Shown here: positions 30,060-38,740 of the stretch, piece after piece | Numbering within the stretch: position 1 is the first letter of the stretch | How the letters are laid out: every line of letters starts with the position of its first letter | Origin: Pandoraea nosoerga | GTDB taxonomy: Bacteria; Pseudomonadota; Gammaproteobacteria; Burkholderiales; Burkholderiaceae | Assembly (NCBI RefSeq): GCF_902459585.1 | Contig: NZ_CABPSC010000002.1 | Location: forward strand, 248,001-312,000 | Direction: 5' to 3' | DNA: 64,000 nucleotides | The notes under the pieces: generated by a model | The model's database searches: none | What the model was told of the DNA's origin: nothing | What the model saw: only the letters and a program-made list of their open reading frames with translations | Position numbers and translations under genes: made by a program

Positions 30060-30977
30060 ATGATCCAGATCGAGGACTTGCGCCTGATCGAAGCGCTGGC
30101 GCAGAGCGCGTCGCTCAGTGCGGCGGCGCGCATGCTCAACGTGACGCCTCCGGCCTTGTCGGCGCGCCTGCGCAAGCTCGAGGCGGCGTTGGGCGTGGCA
30201 TTGGCGACGCGCACGTCGCGCCAGCTGAGCCTGACGGCCGAAGGCGAGCGTCTCGCGCGCGAAGGCTCGGCGCTGCTCGCGCAGCTCGATGCGTTGCCCG
30301 ACTCGTTTCGCCGCGACGGCAAGCGCCTGACGGGGACGCTGCGCGTTGCGGCTCCCTTCGGCTACGGGCGTCACTACGTCGCGCCGGCGCTGGCGCGTTT
30401 CGCGCAGATGCACCCGGATCTTCATCTGCAACTGGATCTGCGCGAGACGCCGTGGCCCGACAAGCACGACGCGGATGCGGTCGTTCATGTGGGCAACGTC
30501 AGGGATTCGTCATGGATTGCACGCCCGCTCGCGCCGAATGAACGGTGGTTGTGCGCGAGCCCGGCGTATCTTCAGCGCCATGGCGCGCCGGCCGAGCCGC
30601 GCGATTTGCTGCAGCATCGCTGCATCTGCATCCGGGAGAACGACGAGGACGCCTCGCTGTGGCGGTTCCGGCGGCGAACGTCAGCAGCCGCGCGAACGCC
30701 GCGCCGCACGTCCTCGCGCGAGAGCGTTCGCATTGTGCCGGCCTACACCAGCAACGATGGCAGCGTTGCGCGCGCCTGGGCGGAGCAGGGGCTGGGCATC
30801 GTGCTTCGCTCGCAATGGGATACGCGCGAAGCCGTCGCGGCAGGGCGCCTCGCGCGCGTGCTCGGCGACTGGGAGTTCGACAGCGCGCCCGTGACGTTGC
30901 TCGTGCCCACGCGACGCGGGCGCACGGCGCGCCTGCAGGCGCTGATGGCGTTTCTGGAGGAGGCGCTGGGCGCGTGA
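30060..30977 (+). CDS. LysR-family transcriptional regulator
   Basis: A 305-residue LysR regulator with helix-turn-helix at 3-60 (DLRLIEALAQSASLSAAARM, then NVTPPALSARLRKLE). It is divergent from the HAD-DSD1 operon, with 128 bp between starts that include an A+T-rich segment, so it very likely controls that operon. Its stop is 1 bp from the end of the convergent binding-protein gene. Confidence 0.88.
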   Translation: MIQIEDLRLIEALAQSASLSAAARMLNVTPPALSARLRKLEAALGVALATRTSRQLSLTAEGERLAREGSALLAQLDALPDSFRRDGKRLTGTLRVAAPFGYGRHYVAPALARFAQMHPDLHLQLDLRETPWPDKHDADAVVHVGNVRDSSWIARPLAPNERWLCASPAYLQRHGAPAEPRDLLQHRCICIRENDEDASLWRFRRRTSAAARTPRRTSSRESVRIVPAYTSNDGSVARAWAEQGLGIVLRSQWDTREAVAAGRLARVLGDWEFDSAPVTLLVPTRRGRTARLQALMAFLEEALGA

Positions 30978-30978
30978 G

Positions 30979-31956
30979 CTACCGGCCGGCTTGCAGTGTC
31001 GCGTCGGCAACGCGAATCGGGCGCGGAATGAGCCTGAGCTGCGAGAAGGTGTCGGCAATGCGCTGCTGCGCCTGCAGTACCGGGTCCGACACCGGCTTGT
31101 AGACGTGGGCGTAGTGGCGCAAGCCCTTCTCGATGATCTTCGCGTCGAGCCCCTGAATCGGCGCGAGCCTGGCGGCGGCGCCAGCGTAGTCGTCGCGAAT
31201 TTGCTGTCCGGTCTGGCTCAGCACTTCCAACGTGGTCTTGATGACGTCGGCGCGCTTTTGCGCATAGGTGCGCTGGCTCAGGAAGAACTGATGATGGTCC
31301 GCGGCGCCCTCGGCGTTCGCGAGCAGGCGCACGGGGCTCTGGTCGAGCACCGCGCTGAGAAACGGATCCCAGATGGCCCAGGCGTCGACCGAGCCGCGTT
31401 CGAGCGCGGCGCGCGCATCGGCAGGGGCGAGGTATACCGGCTCGATGTCGCCGAAATCCAGTCCATGCTTGCGCAGCAGGGCGACGAGGAACCAGTGGAC
31501 GTCCGAGCCTTTGTTGAACGCGATCTTGCGGCGTTTGAGATCGGCCACCGTCCTCACCGGCGACGTGTTGGCGACGACGACGCCTTCGGCCAGCGGCGTC
31601 GGCACTTCGTAGGCGCTATAGACGAAATCCGCGCCCGCCGCCTGCGCAAATACGGGCGGGGCTTCGCCAACGTAGCCGAAATCGATCGCGCCGACATTCA
31701 GCCCCTCCAGCAGTTGCGGTCCGGCGGCGAACTCGGCCCAGGTGACTTCGACGCCCAGCGGGCGAAGCCGGGCCTCGAGGCTGCCGTTCGCCTTGGCGAG
31801 CACCAGCGTGCTGGCCGCCTTTTGATAGCCGATGCGGAACTTGCCTGGGTCGAACGCCGCTCGCACGGGCAGAGAGAATGCGCCGGTGCCGGCGGCCGCG
31901 CACGCGCCGAGCAGGGTCAGAAATTGGCGACGGCTCGGATGGCCTGAATGCATCAT
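30979..31956 (-). CDS. orphan aliphatic-sulfonate-type ABC binding protein
   Basis: A 325-residue periplasmic protein of the SsuA family, with a Tat-like leader (SRRQFLTLLGACAAAG, cut near PVRAAFD). Family hallmarks are FRIGYQKAASTLVLAKANG near the start and VGAIDFGYVGEAPPVFAQAA near residue 90. No permease or ATPase gene is next to it, so it must work with components encoded elsewhere. Sulfonate binding is the usual role, and the organism also has sulfoacetate genes at 55-61 kb. The two adjacent ATG codons at 31956 and 31953 cannot be told apart. Confidence 0.87.
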   Translation of the reverse strand: MMHSGHPSRRQFLTLLGACAAAGTGAFSLPVRAAFDPGKFRIGYQKAASTLVLAKANGSLEARLRPLGVEVTWAEFAAGPQLLEGLNVGAIDFGYVGEAPPVFAQAAGADFVYSAYEVPTPLAEGVVVANTSPVRTVADLKRRKIAFNKGSDVHWFLVALLRKHGLDFGDIEPVYLAPADARAALERGSVDAWAIWDPFLSAVLDQSPVRLLANAEGAADHHQFFLSQRTYAQKRADVIKTTLEVLSQTGQQIRDDYAGAAARLAPIQGLDAKIIEKGLRHYAHVYKPVSDPVLQAQQRIADTFSQLRLIPRPIRVADATLQAGR

Positions 31957-32347
31957 GAGTCTTGACCGTATCGAGAAAGCAATCGGTGGATGTCGATGAA
32001 CGAGGGGCGCGCAATGTCACGCAATGTCGGGCCCTTCGCCCGAATTATCCGTATCGCCTCGTGCGATGGGCAACGAAGCGTTTGTGCTTTCGATATTCGC
32101 AAATCGAGGAACTGCAGGGCGCGGCGGGCAGACCGAATCGGCGGTGGCATCGGTCGCGGCCGCAGGTGCGTCGACGATCAGTGCTCGCGCCAGGGTACGG
32201 CGCCCCGATGCGTCGAGCGAAAACTCACTGTGCGCCGCTCACTTCAGATGTTAATCTTCCGGGCGCCCGTCATGGCGTCCTGTTGCTCGATTGCGCGGGG
32301 CGCGGCGTGCGGGCGCAACAGGACAACGATATTCATCAGGAGGGTAT
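31957..32347. other. intergenic region between binding protein and esterase genes
   Basis: These 391 bp between two divergent genes hold no convincing gene; the short frames here have Arg-rich, non-protein-like composition. The promoters of both genes should lie here. An AGGAGGG at 32338-32344 serves the esterase. Confidence 0.5.
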
Positions 32348-33283
32348 GTGTTCGAGAGGCTTCATCAACGTGTGGGACGCGCTCGGGGGAAATGGCAACG
32401 CCATCTCGTCGCAGGTGCGATGGTGGCGATGGGCGCAATGGGTGCGATGGGCGTGGGCAGCCAGTGGGCGCACGCCAGCGAAGTGCGGTCGAGCGAGGTG
32501 TACAGCAAGGATCTGTCGCGCCCGCTCACCTACAACGTGTATCTGCCGACGGGCTACGATGCCGCAGGCAAGACCACGTATCCGGTGCTGTATCTGCTCC
32601 ACGGTAACGACGGGGTACGCAACGACTGGGTCGTCAAGGGCCGCATGCAATCGACGATGGACGAGCTCATTGCGCACGGCGACATCCCGCCGGCCATCGT
32701 CATCATGCCGGACGCCAACACCAACTGGTACGTCGACCTGAAGGAGCGCATGGAGAGCGCGTTCTTTGGCGAACTCATCCCGCATGTCGAAAAGACGTAC
32801 CGGGCAATCAAGACGCGCGACGCTCGCGTGATCGGCGGCTTGTCCATGGGCGGCTACGGCGCGCTGCGCTATGTGATGAAGTATCCGGAGAAGTTCAAGG
32901 CCGCGGCGCTGCTCAGTCCCGCCATCTACAACCCGGAACCGCCGAAGGACTCGTCGGCCCGCTTCGTGAAGGTCTTCGCCGAGCCGAACACCGACGGCGC
33001 CTACAGCGCGCGCGTCTGGCAGGAGAACAACTATCCGGCATTCTTCGACGCGTTTCTGAAAAAAGGCATCAAGGTACCGATGTACATCAACTCCGGCGAC
33101 GACGACGACTTCAACATCGAAGCCGAGGCCACGCGGTTGTACGAGCTGTTGCGCGCCAACAAGCAGCCCGCCGAATTGCGCATCGTCGACGGCAAGCATG
33201 AATGGCCGGTGTGGTCGAGCACGCTGCCTGACGCACTGAAATACATCTTCCGCGACGTGCAGCGTCCGCAACGCAACGACTGA
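32348..33283 (+). CDS. exported esterase D/S-formylglutathione hydrolase-like alpha/beta hydrolase
   Basis: A 311-residue serine hydrolase of the putative esterase family. A cleavable signal peptide (hydrophobic stretch with AMVAMGAMGAMG, cut near WAHASE at about residue 40) points to the periplasm. The nucleophile is the Ser of GLSMGGYG, the acid is in NSGDDDDF and the His in DGKHEWPVW, giving a complete triad. A GTG at 32348 is used because AGGAGGG lies just before it, although the spacing is short; a GTG at 32372 is the alternative. The signal region is itself a small DNA repeat. Substrate unknown. Confidence 0.8.
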   Translation: MFERLHQRVGRARGKWQRHLVAGAMVAMGAMGAMGVGSQWAHASEVRSSEVYSKDLSRPLTYNVYLPTGYDAAGKTTYPVLYLLHGNDGVRNDWVVKGRMQSTMDELIAHGDIPPAIVIMPDANTNWYVDLKERMESAFFGELIPHVEKTYRAIKTRDARVIGGLSMGGYGALRYVMKYPEKFKAAALLSPAIYNPEPPKDSSARFVKVFAEPNTDGAYSARVWQENNYPAFFDAFLKKGIKVPMYINSGDDDDFNIEAEATRLYELLRANKQPAELRIVDGKHEWPVWSSTLPDALKYIFRDVQRPQRND

Positions 33284-33357
33284 ATCCGTCCGGCGCTCGT
33301 CTGCCGGCCCGAGAGCGCGCACGCGCAGGGCATCATCCGGTGCGAGCCGGGCGTTCC

Positions 33358-33390
33358 GGATCGCATTCGGATCGTATTCGGATCGCGTTC
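33358..33390. repeat. three-copy 11-bp tandem repeat
   Basis: GGATCGCATTC, GGATCGTATTC and GGATCGCGTTC follow one another directly, differing at one or two positions. Confidence 0.85.
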
Positions 33391-33640
33391 GCGAGCAGCA
33401 ATCTGGTGGGGCTCGGGCGCTGGCGCTCCCTGGCCGGGCCGTGAGGGTCATGACGCAGACAGCCGTGTCGGCGGATTGGCGCATCCTGACGGGGCGCCCA
33501 CCAGTGCCATCGTAGCCATGGCTCCCCCCGCTGCCATGGCTGCCGGCCGTGGGAATTGCGGTAAAGTTCGATCGCACGCGTCCCGATGCGCTGAGCCCGG
33601 CGCTTGCCGGGCACATCCAGCGAACTTTGCCGGCGAACTC

Positions 33641-33686
33641 AGCGGCAAATCAGCGGCAAATCAGCGGCGAAGTTAGCGGCGATGTC
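33641..33686. repeat. four-copy 11-12 bp tandem repeat
   Basis: AGCGGCAAATC occurs twice in a row and is followed by AGCGGCGAAGTT and AGCGGCGATGTC. The array is in the long gap before the entericidin gene. Confidence 0.8.
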
Positions 33687-33878
33687 GGGCCGGCGCGACA
33701 GCGGGTCGCCGGCGGCCAAATTCGTCGCCAGTCGGGCGCGATTTGTCGCACAATGTCGGGCTGCCTCGGCGGCGCGGCACGGGGAAATGCCGCACCGCCG
33801 GCAAAAGTCGATTTCCGGGAGGGGGGTTCCGTCACCGGAAACGTTTGATCAAGTGATTTTTGTACCGAAGAGGTCGAT

Positions 33879-34007
33879 ATGTTGGCGCGTTTCGTTGCGT
33901 TGTTGGTGTTGGTCGGTTCGCTCTTTTCCCTTGCAGCCTGCAATACGGTCGACGGGGTTGGGCAGGACATTTCGGGCGCGGCGCGCACCGTCAAGCGGGC
34001 GCTGTAA
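33879..34007 (+). CDS. entericidin A/B-family small lipoprotein
   Basis: A 42-residue small lipoprotein. It starts with a hydrophobic signal (ARFVALLVLVGSLFSLAAC) whose LAAC lipobox gives a lipidated Cys near residue 21, and the mature part NTVDGVGQDISGAARTVKRAL matches the short amphipathic helix of entericidins. In E. coli this family forms an antidote/toxin pair in the envelope; single copies are common in betaproteobacteria and of uncertain role. AGAGG precedes the ATG. The gene is too short for usual ORF cut-offs. Confidence 0.88.
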   Translation: MLARFVALLVLVGSLFSLAACNTVDGVGQDISGAARTVKRAL

Positions 34008-34124
34008 GCGCCTGGCGTCAGCGTGGGCCGCACCCGGACGGCCTGTCGCTCACCACTTGCCTCGACGCCCATGCCCGGCGCCTGCCGGGCGTGCGGCGCC
34101 GACTATCTTCAACGCGCCGGCCGA

Positions 34125-35381
34125 CTATCGCGCCCGGGCAACGGCGGCATTCACCTGCAACGGCTTGTCGCCGGGCAGCGAGTGTTCGTCCGGGACGAGC
34201 GATTCGATCACGCCCTCTTCGAAGACCAGGCAATAGGTCGATCCCCCGTACTGAAAATGCCCCACCTCGTCGCCCTTGCTGACGTGCCGCCCCCGGTCCG
34301 TGCCCAGCATGCATGACGACACGTCGCCCATGCCGACGAACAGACAGCCGACAGTGCCAAGCGCGGGCTCGTCTGCCTTGATCACGATGATCGCCCGGGT
34401 CGCCGTCGCCGCCAGATACCCCTGAGAGTCGTTGAGCCCGGCCTGGTCTTCGCCCTCGGACGGTGCTTCCGAATAGTAAGTACCGGGCAACCGGTAAGCG
34501 GCGATCACCGTGCCGTCGATCGGCGCATGCCAGCGGTGGTAGTCGTAGGCGCTCAGATAGGCCTGATATACCGTGCCGCCGGCAAACGGCGCCGCGAGCG
34601 CCTTGTGCGACGCGCCGAACATGTCGAGCAGCGAGTAGGGCTGCGATTTGATCCAGAACGTGTCGCGCATGTGCGCATGGTGCTGCACGTTGTACGGCGT
34701 GCTTTCGCAGGCGTTGACGATGACGCGCGGATCGTCGGGCGCCGCGACGGGCCGCATGCCCGGCCGGAAATGGCGGGTGAAGAAGGCGTTCCAGGAGTCG
34801 AAACCGCCGTAAGGCAAGTCGCGCTGCACCTCGAACTGATCGAGGTGCAGCTTGGCGTCGGCCTCGTCGCTGAGCCACCCGTCCGGTGCGCGCCTGTTGA
34901 GAAACGTGCGCGAATCGGGGCCGCTCAGGAAGTGACACCATTGCGTGAGCACGTCGCGCAGGCAGCGGTTGAGCTCGGGGTCCCGGAAGAGCGCATAACC
35001 GGACGGCACGCACATGAGCCAGTCGAGCAGGGCGTTGAACGGGCAGACGATCAGGCTCGCCTTGTCGAAGGCCGGGGCGATCGTCGTCACGTAGTCGATG
35101 GTCGTCATCAACGTGTCGATGTCGTCGAACCCGAGGTGGTGCCCGTCGGCCCGCGCTTGCGAGATCGCGAGGCTCAGGTCCATGCGGCGCACGGGATCGT
35201 CGATGACGCAGGCCCGCAATCGGGAGACGGCGGGGCTCAACGGCTGGGTGGCGCTGCGCTGCCGTGCCTTGCGCACGAGCGAGGCACGGAATTCGGCAAT
35301 CGCGTCTTCATTTTCCGTGATCCACGCGCCGAGACGGCGGCGCGACGAAGGCGGCGTGGCACGCTTGGCGGTCGACGTCAT
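34125..35381 (-). CDS. phosphatidylserine decarboxylase-related pyruvoyl enzyme
   Basis: A 418-residue protein with a C-terminal phosphatidylserine-decarboxylase domain and a longer N-terminal domain (about 170 residues) not found in the bacterial Psd. The catalytic HRWHAPIDGTV histidine region is at about 290, and the self-cleavage site that makes the pyruvoyl group is GGST in FQYGGSTYCLVFEEG near the C-terminus. No membrane segments are visible. This fits the group of non-canonical Psd-like proteins, some of which act on small molecules or toxins rather than on phospholipid. The start ATG at 35381 has GGAG upstream. It is divergent from the chemoreceptor gene. Confidence 0.82.
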   Translation of the reverse strand: MTSTAKRATPPSSRRRLGAWITENEDAIAEFRASLVRKARQRSATQPLSPAVSRLRACVIDDPVRRMDLSLAISQARADGHHLGFDDIDTLMTTIDYVTTIAPAFDKASLIVCPFNALLDWLMCVPSGYALFRDPELNRCLRDVLTQWCHFLSGPDSRTFLNRRAPDGWLSDEADAKLHLDQFEVQRDLPYGGFDSWNAFFTRHFRPGMRPVAAPDDPRVIVNACESTPYNVQHHAHMRDTFWIKSQPYSLLDMFGASHKALAAPFAGGTVYQAYLSAYDYHRWHAPIDGTVIAAYRLPGTYYSEAPSEGEDQAGLNDSQGYLAATATRAIIVIKADEPALGTVGCLFVGMGDVSSCMLGTDRGRHVSKGDEVGHFQYGGSTYCLVFEEGVIESLVPDEHSLPGDKPLQVNAAVARAR

Positions 35382-35716
35382 GTTGCGAACGCTCCTTGTC
35401 CTGGTGTCGGTAACCCGAAGCAGAAGCAAGTTCCGTGCGCGGCGCCCGGGTACGCCCGGCGGAAGCGGTGCGCTCCTGCGCCGCGACATCCTACAAAGCG
35501 ATGTAATGCGGCGCATCGTCATCGAGTGCCTTCAATCTCTTCAATCCCTCCAATCGTGAAGAAAAAAGGAGATTCGGGAGCGGCGGCTCAAGTTTTTCGC
35601 GGCGTGGCCGTTGCTCGCGAGTAATGGCGTCATGCATGGACGGGCACGTTCCGCGCGCGAGGCCGGATGGCCGCCGGCGTCGGCGGCCATGGTGCGAAAG
35701 GAAAGGCGGCAGCGCA
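35382..35716. other. intergenic region between divergent genes, with small repeat
   Basis: No gene is seen in these 335 bp between the divergent decarboxylase-like and chemoreceptor genes. They include a three-unit 9-bp repeat at 35530-35556 and an A-rich stretch near 35560-35570. Both promoters should lie here. Confidence 0.5.
35530..35556. repeat. three-copy 9-bp tandem repeat
   Basis: CTTCAATCT, CTTCAATCC and CTCCAATCG stand in direct succession upstream of the chemoreceptor gene. Confidence 0.75.
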
Positions 35717-37327
35717 ATGTTGAAAAATTGGACGATTCGTTGGCAGTTGCGAGTGGCGGTGGCCGGCCTGGCGGCGTTGGTGGTCGTGGTCGGCGCGCTG
35801 GCACTGCTCGGGTTGCGGGGCACTGTGGGCAGCTTGCGCGAGGTCTACGACAAGGAACTGGCGAGCACACGCCTGCTGGGAGAGGCGGAAATTCACATCG
35901 GCCGTGCGCGGGCCGTGGTCCTGCGCGCGCCCCAGGCGCCAAGCGCCGAAGTCAAGGCCGACGATGTCAGGAAGGGCACCGAATACTGGAACGAATCGGA
36001 GAAGGCCTGGCAGCACTATCTCGCGCTGCCGGCCGACGCGCAAGAGCAGCTTCTCGCGACGCAGGTCACGAGTGCGCGTCAGGCCCTCAAGGAGGCGTTC
36101 TCGCTCGTCCAGAACAGTATTGCGGCCGGACAAGCGGACGTGTACTACGAGCAGGCCGCGGTTCTCGGCAAGCGTTACACCGCGTATGTGAAAGCCAACG
36201 ACGCCCTCAAGGCGCTCTACGACAGCCGCGCGAAGGCGAGTTTCGATTCGGCCGTCGCCGCTTACGATCGCCTGTTTGTCCTGACGCTGGGGGCGATCGC
36301 GTTCGCAATCCTCGCCGCTTTCCTTACGGCGCGCTCGCTCAATCGCGCGATCACCCAACCGCTCGACGACGTGCTGGGCCATTTTCAGGAAATCGCCGAG
36401 GGCAACCTTCAACGCGCGGTGCGCGTGACGTCGAACAACGAAATGGGCCGCCTGCTGCAGTCGCTTGCCGACATGAAGGCGCAGTTGAGTGCCACGGTCG
36501 CGAAGGTGCGCAAGAGCGGCGAAGCGATTGCCGCGAGCGCACGGGAAATCGCTGCGGGCAATCTGGATCTGTCATCGCGCACCGAACAGCAGGCGGCCTC
36601 GCTGGAGGAAACGGCGGCGAGCATGGAGGAGCTCACGAGCACCGTGCGACAGAACATGGAGCACGCGCTGCAAGCGAATGAACTGGCGCGTCAGGCCAGC
36701 GAGCAGACCGGCGCGGGCGACGCTGCCATGACGGAGGTCACGCGGACCATGCGCGCCATCGACGCGGGTTCCGCCAAGATTCGCGACATCATTGCGCTCA
36801 TCGACGGCATCGCGTTCCAGACCAACATCCTGGCGCTGAACGCCGCGGTGGAAGCGGCCCGGGCCGGCGAGCAGGGGCGCGGTTTCGCCGTGGTGGCCGG
36901 CGAGGTCCGCACGCTGGCACAGCGCTCGGCCAGTGCCGCGCGCGACATCAAGACGTTGATCGAGACGTCCGCCGAGCGCTCGGCCGCCGGTAGCCGTATC
37001 GCGGGCGAAGCGGGCGTTGCGATGCAGAGCATTGCCACCAGCGTGCGTCGGGTGACGGACATCATGGCCGAAATTTCGGCCGCCTCGCAAGAGCAGACGA
37101 CCGGCATCGATCAGGTGGCGCGAGCCGTCACGCAGATGGATGAGGTCACACAGCAAAACGCGGCGCTCGTGGAACAGGCCTCGGCCGCGGCCCAGTCGCT
37201 CGCGGAGCAAGCCGAAGCGCTCGAGGACGCGGTCGCGGTGTTCCGGCTGGCGCAGCAAGCTGACGACGGCATGGCCGCCGGCAGCGTCGCGACGACGCCG
37301 CACGCGCGGCTGCGCGCGGTGACGTGA
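35717..37327 (+). CDS. methyl-accepting chemotaxis protein
   Basis: A 536-residue chemoreceptor. Transmembrane segment 1 is at about 11-31, the periplasmic sensor domain (all-alpha, four-helix-bundle type) at 32-183, segment 2 at about 184-206, HAMP at 207-260 and the signalling domain from about 270. The hairpin tip is intact ([17 protein letters not shown], then [15 protein letters not shown]). There is no CheR-binding pentapeptide at the C-terminus, so adaptation probably relies on other receptors. The ligand is unknown. The ATG at 35717 gives a normal N-terminal anchor; the frame is open 93 bp further upstream but without support. Confidence 0.92.
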   Translation: MLKNWTIRWQLRVAVAGLAALVVVVGALALLGLRGTVGSLREVYDKELASTRLLGEAEIHIGRARAVVLRAPQAPSAEVKADDVRKGTEYWNESEKAWQHYLALPADAQEQLLATQVTSARQALKEAFSLVQNSIAAGQADVYYEQAAVLGKRYTAYVKANDALKALYDSRAKASFDSAVAAYDRLFVLTLGAIAFAILAAFLTARSLNRAITQPLDDVLGHFQEIAEGNLQRAVRVTSNNEMGRLLQSLADMKAQLSATVAKVRKSGEAIAASAREIAAGNLDLSSRTEQQAASLEETAASMEELTSTVRQNMEHALQANELARQASEQTGAGDAAMTEVTRTMRAIDAGSAKIRDIIALIDGIAFQTNILALNAAVEAARAGEQGRGFAVVAGEVRTLAQRSASAARDIKTLIETSAERSAAGSRIAGEAGVAMQSIATSVRRVTDIMAEISAASQEQTTGIDQVARAVTQMDEVTQQNAALVEQASAAAQSLAEQAEALEDAVAVFRLAQQADDGMAAGSVATTPHARLRAVT

Positions 37328-37464
37328 GCGACGGGAAATGGAAGTCAGGCGTCGCAGCGGGCACGGGCTGCAAGCGCGCCCACGCAAGCGAGCAGCGGCG
37401 TTGCGGCAAAGCGGGTAACCTGACGCTTCCCTTCCCACGCGCGCCCGTGCGGCGCAGTCCATTC

Positions 37465-37857
37465 ATGAGCCAGCAAAAACCGATCGAATACGCCAGCGCC
37501 ACGCCCGAAGTCCAGGCCATCTTCGACGATATCAAGGCCACGCGTGGCGTGCCCGACGTCAACAACTTCTGGAAGTTCATTGCGCAGCATCCGCCAACCC
37601 TCGCGCGCACGTGGGACAGCATCAAGGACGTAATGGCCCCCGGCGCGCTCGACCCGTTGGTCAAGGAGCTGATCTACGTCGCCGTGAGCGTGACGAACAA
37701 CTGCGGTTACTGCGTGGCGAGCCACACGGCGGCCGCACGCCGAGCCGGCATGACCGACGAGATGTTCGGCGAACTGCTGGCTGTCGTCGGAATGGCCAAC
37801 GAGACCAATCGCCTTGCCGTCGGCTATCGCGTGCCGATCGACGCCGCGTTCGAGTAA
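37465..37857 (+). CDS. carboxymuconolactone decarboxylase/AhpD-family protein
   Basis: A 130-residue AhpD-like protein with the redox motif CGYCVASH (Cys-X2-Cys-X3-His) near residue 79, expected to reduce peroxides or act as a thiol hydroperoxidase. No lactone-decarboxylase features are seen beyond the fold. The start ATG at 37465 gives the usual family length. It is convergent with the CitE-like gene, and 137 bp lie between the chemoreceptor stop and its start. Confidence 0.85.
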   Translation: MSQQKPIEYASATPEVQAIFDDIKATRGVPDVNNFWKFIAQHPPTLARTWDSIKDVMAPGALDPLVKELIYVAVSVTNNCGYCVASHTAAARRAGMTDEMFGELLAVVGMANETNRLAVGYRVPIDAAFE

Positions 37858-37912
37858 CGCGTGACGGCTCCGGGCGCCGACCGCGCCTGAGGCGGACCCG
37901 TCGCGCCTTGCC

Positions 37913-38737
37913 TCAAAGGCTCGATAGAATTTCCCGCGCCTTGGCGATGACCGGTGCGTCGATCATCTTGCCGTCCAACGCCACGGCCGCGCCGCCGCTG
38001 GCTTGCGCCGCAGCCAGTACGCGCCGGGCCCACGCGAGGTCCTCGTCGCGCCACGCGAACGCGGCACGCACCGGCGCGATCTGACGCGGATGTATGCACA
38101 GCTTGCCGCCAAAGCCGAGCGCACGCGCGCGGCGGGTGTCGGTCTCGATGCGAGCCGCGTCGTCGAGCGTCGTCGTCACGCCGTCGACGGGCGCCGCGAT
38201 GCCTGCCACGCGTGACGCGAGCGTGAGCGCCGACCGGAAGTAGAGCAGTTCGTCGCCATCGCCTTCGATGCCGATGTCGAGCTGGAAGTCGATGGTGCCG
38301 AACATCAGGCGCTCGACCCGAGGTGCCGAGGCAATGTCGTCGATCGCGGCAAATGCCCTGGCCGTCTCGATGAGCGGTGCGAGGCGCAGCGAGTCCGGCG
38401 CACCGGCCGCGGCGCGGCGCAGCGTTGCGGCGTCTTCTGTTTTCGGCACCACGAAGCCGCGCACCGATGGCAGCGCAGCAAGCGTTGCGACGTCCTCGTC
38501 GAACCATTCGGTCGTCGCCGCATTGATGCGCACATAGACCGGTACGAGCGCTGCCGGCGCGCGCTCGCGCAGCCAGTTCGCGGCATGCTCGCGCGCGGCG
38601 AGCTTTTCGGCGGGCGGTACGGCGTCCTCGAGGTCGAGAATAACGGCGTCGGCACCGGCGGCGCACGCCTTGTCAAAACGCGCCGGACGATTGCCGGGGA
38701 CGAACAGCCAACTGCGAAGCGGGCGAGGTGCTTGCAT
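37913..38737 (-). CDS. CitE-like HpcH/HpaI lyase (acyl-CoA lyase)
   Basis: A 274-residue TIM-barrel lyase of the citrate lyase beta-subunit-like family. The start RSWLFVPGNRPARFDKA, the Mg-site LDLEDAV (near 36) and the GTIDFQLDIG strand (near 148) are typical. Such stand-alone CitE proteins split beta-hydroxyacyl-CoA thioesters, such as malyl-CoA, citramalyl-CoA or methylmalyl-CoA, into acetyl-CoA or propionyl-CoA and a keto acid. It is 3 bp after the CoA-transferase gene on the same strand, so the two most likely act in sequence. Confidence 0.9.
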   Translation of the reverse strand: MQAPRPLRSWLFVPGNRPARFDKACAAGADAVILDLEDAVPPAEKLAAREHAANWLRERAPAALVPVYVRINAATTEWFDEDVATLAALPSVRGFVVPKTEDAATLRRAAAGAPDSLRLAPLIETARAFAAIDDIASAPRVERLMFGTIDFQLDIGIEGDGDELLYFRSALTLASRVAGIAAPVDGVTTTLDDAARIETDTRRARALGFGGKLCIHPRQIAPVRAAFAWRDEDLAWARRVLAAAQASGGAAVALDGKMIDAPVIAKAREILSSL

Positions 38738-38740
38738 GGC

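Larger units (their letters stand above)
33284..33878. other. long intergenic region with two tandem repeats
   Basis: No convincing gene is seen in these 595 bp. Open frames here are low-complexity and lack ribosome-binding sites. The region holds two separate tandem-repeat arrays and, at its end, the upstream signals of the entericidin gene. Confidence 0.55.

Noticed and set aside
32346-32741. ATG at 32346 as the start of a different frame after AGGAGGG
   Set aside because: That frame gives a Trp/Arg-rich sequence with no similarity to any family, while the esterase frame begins at the GTG two bases later.
33549-33848. Forward frame of 99 codons in the gap before entericidin
   Set aside because: It is mostly the translation of the tandem repeat at 33641-33686, lacks a ribosome-binding site, and overlaps other equally open frames.
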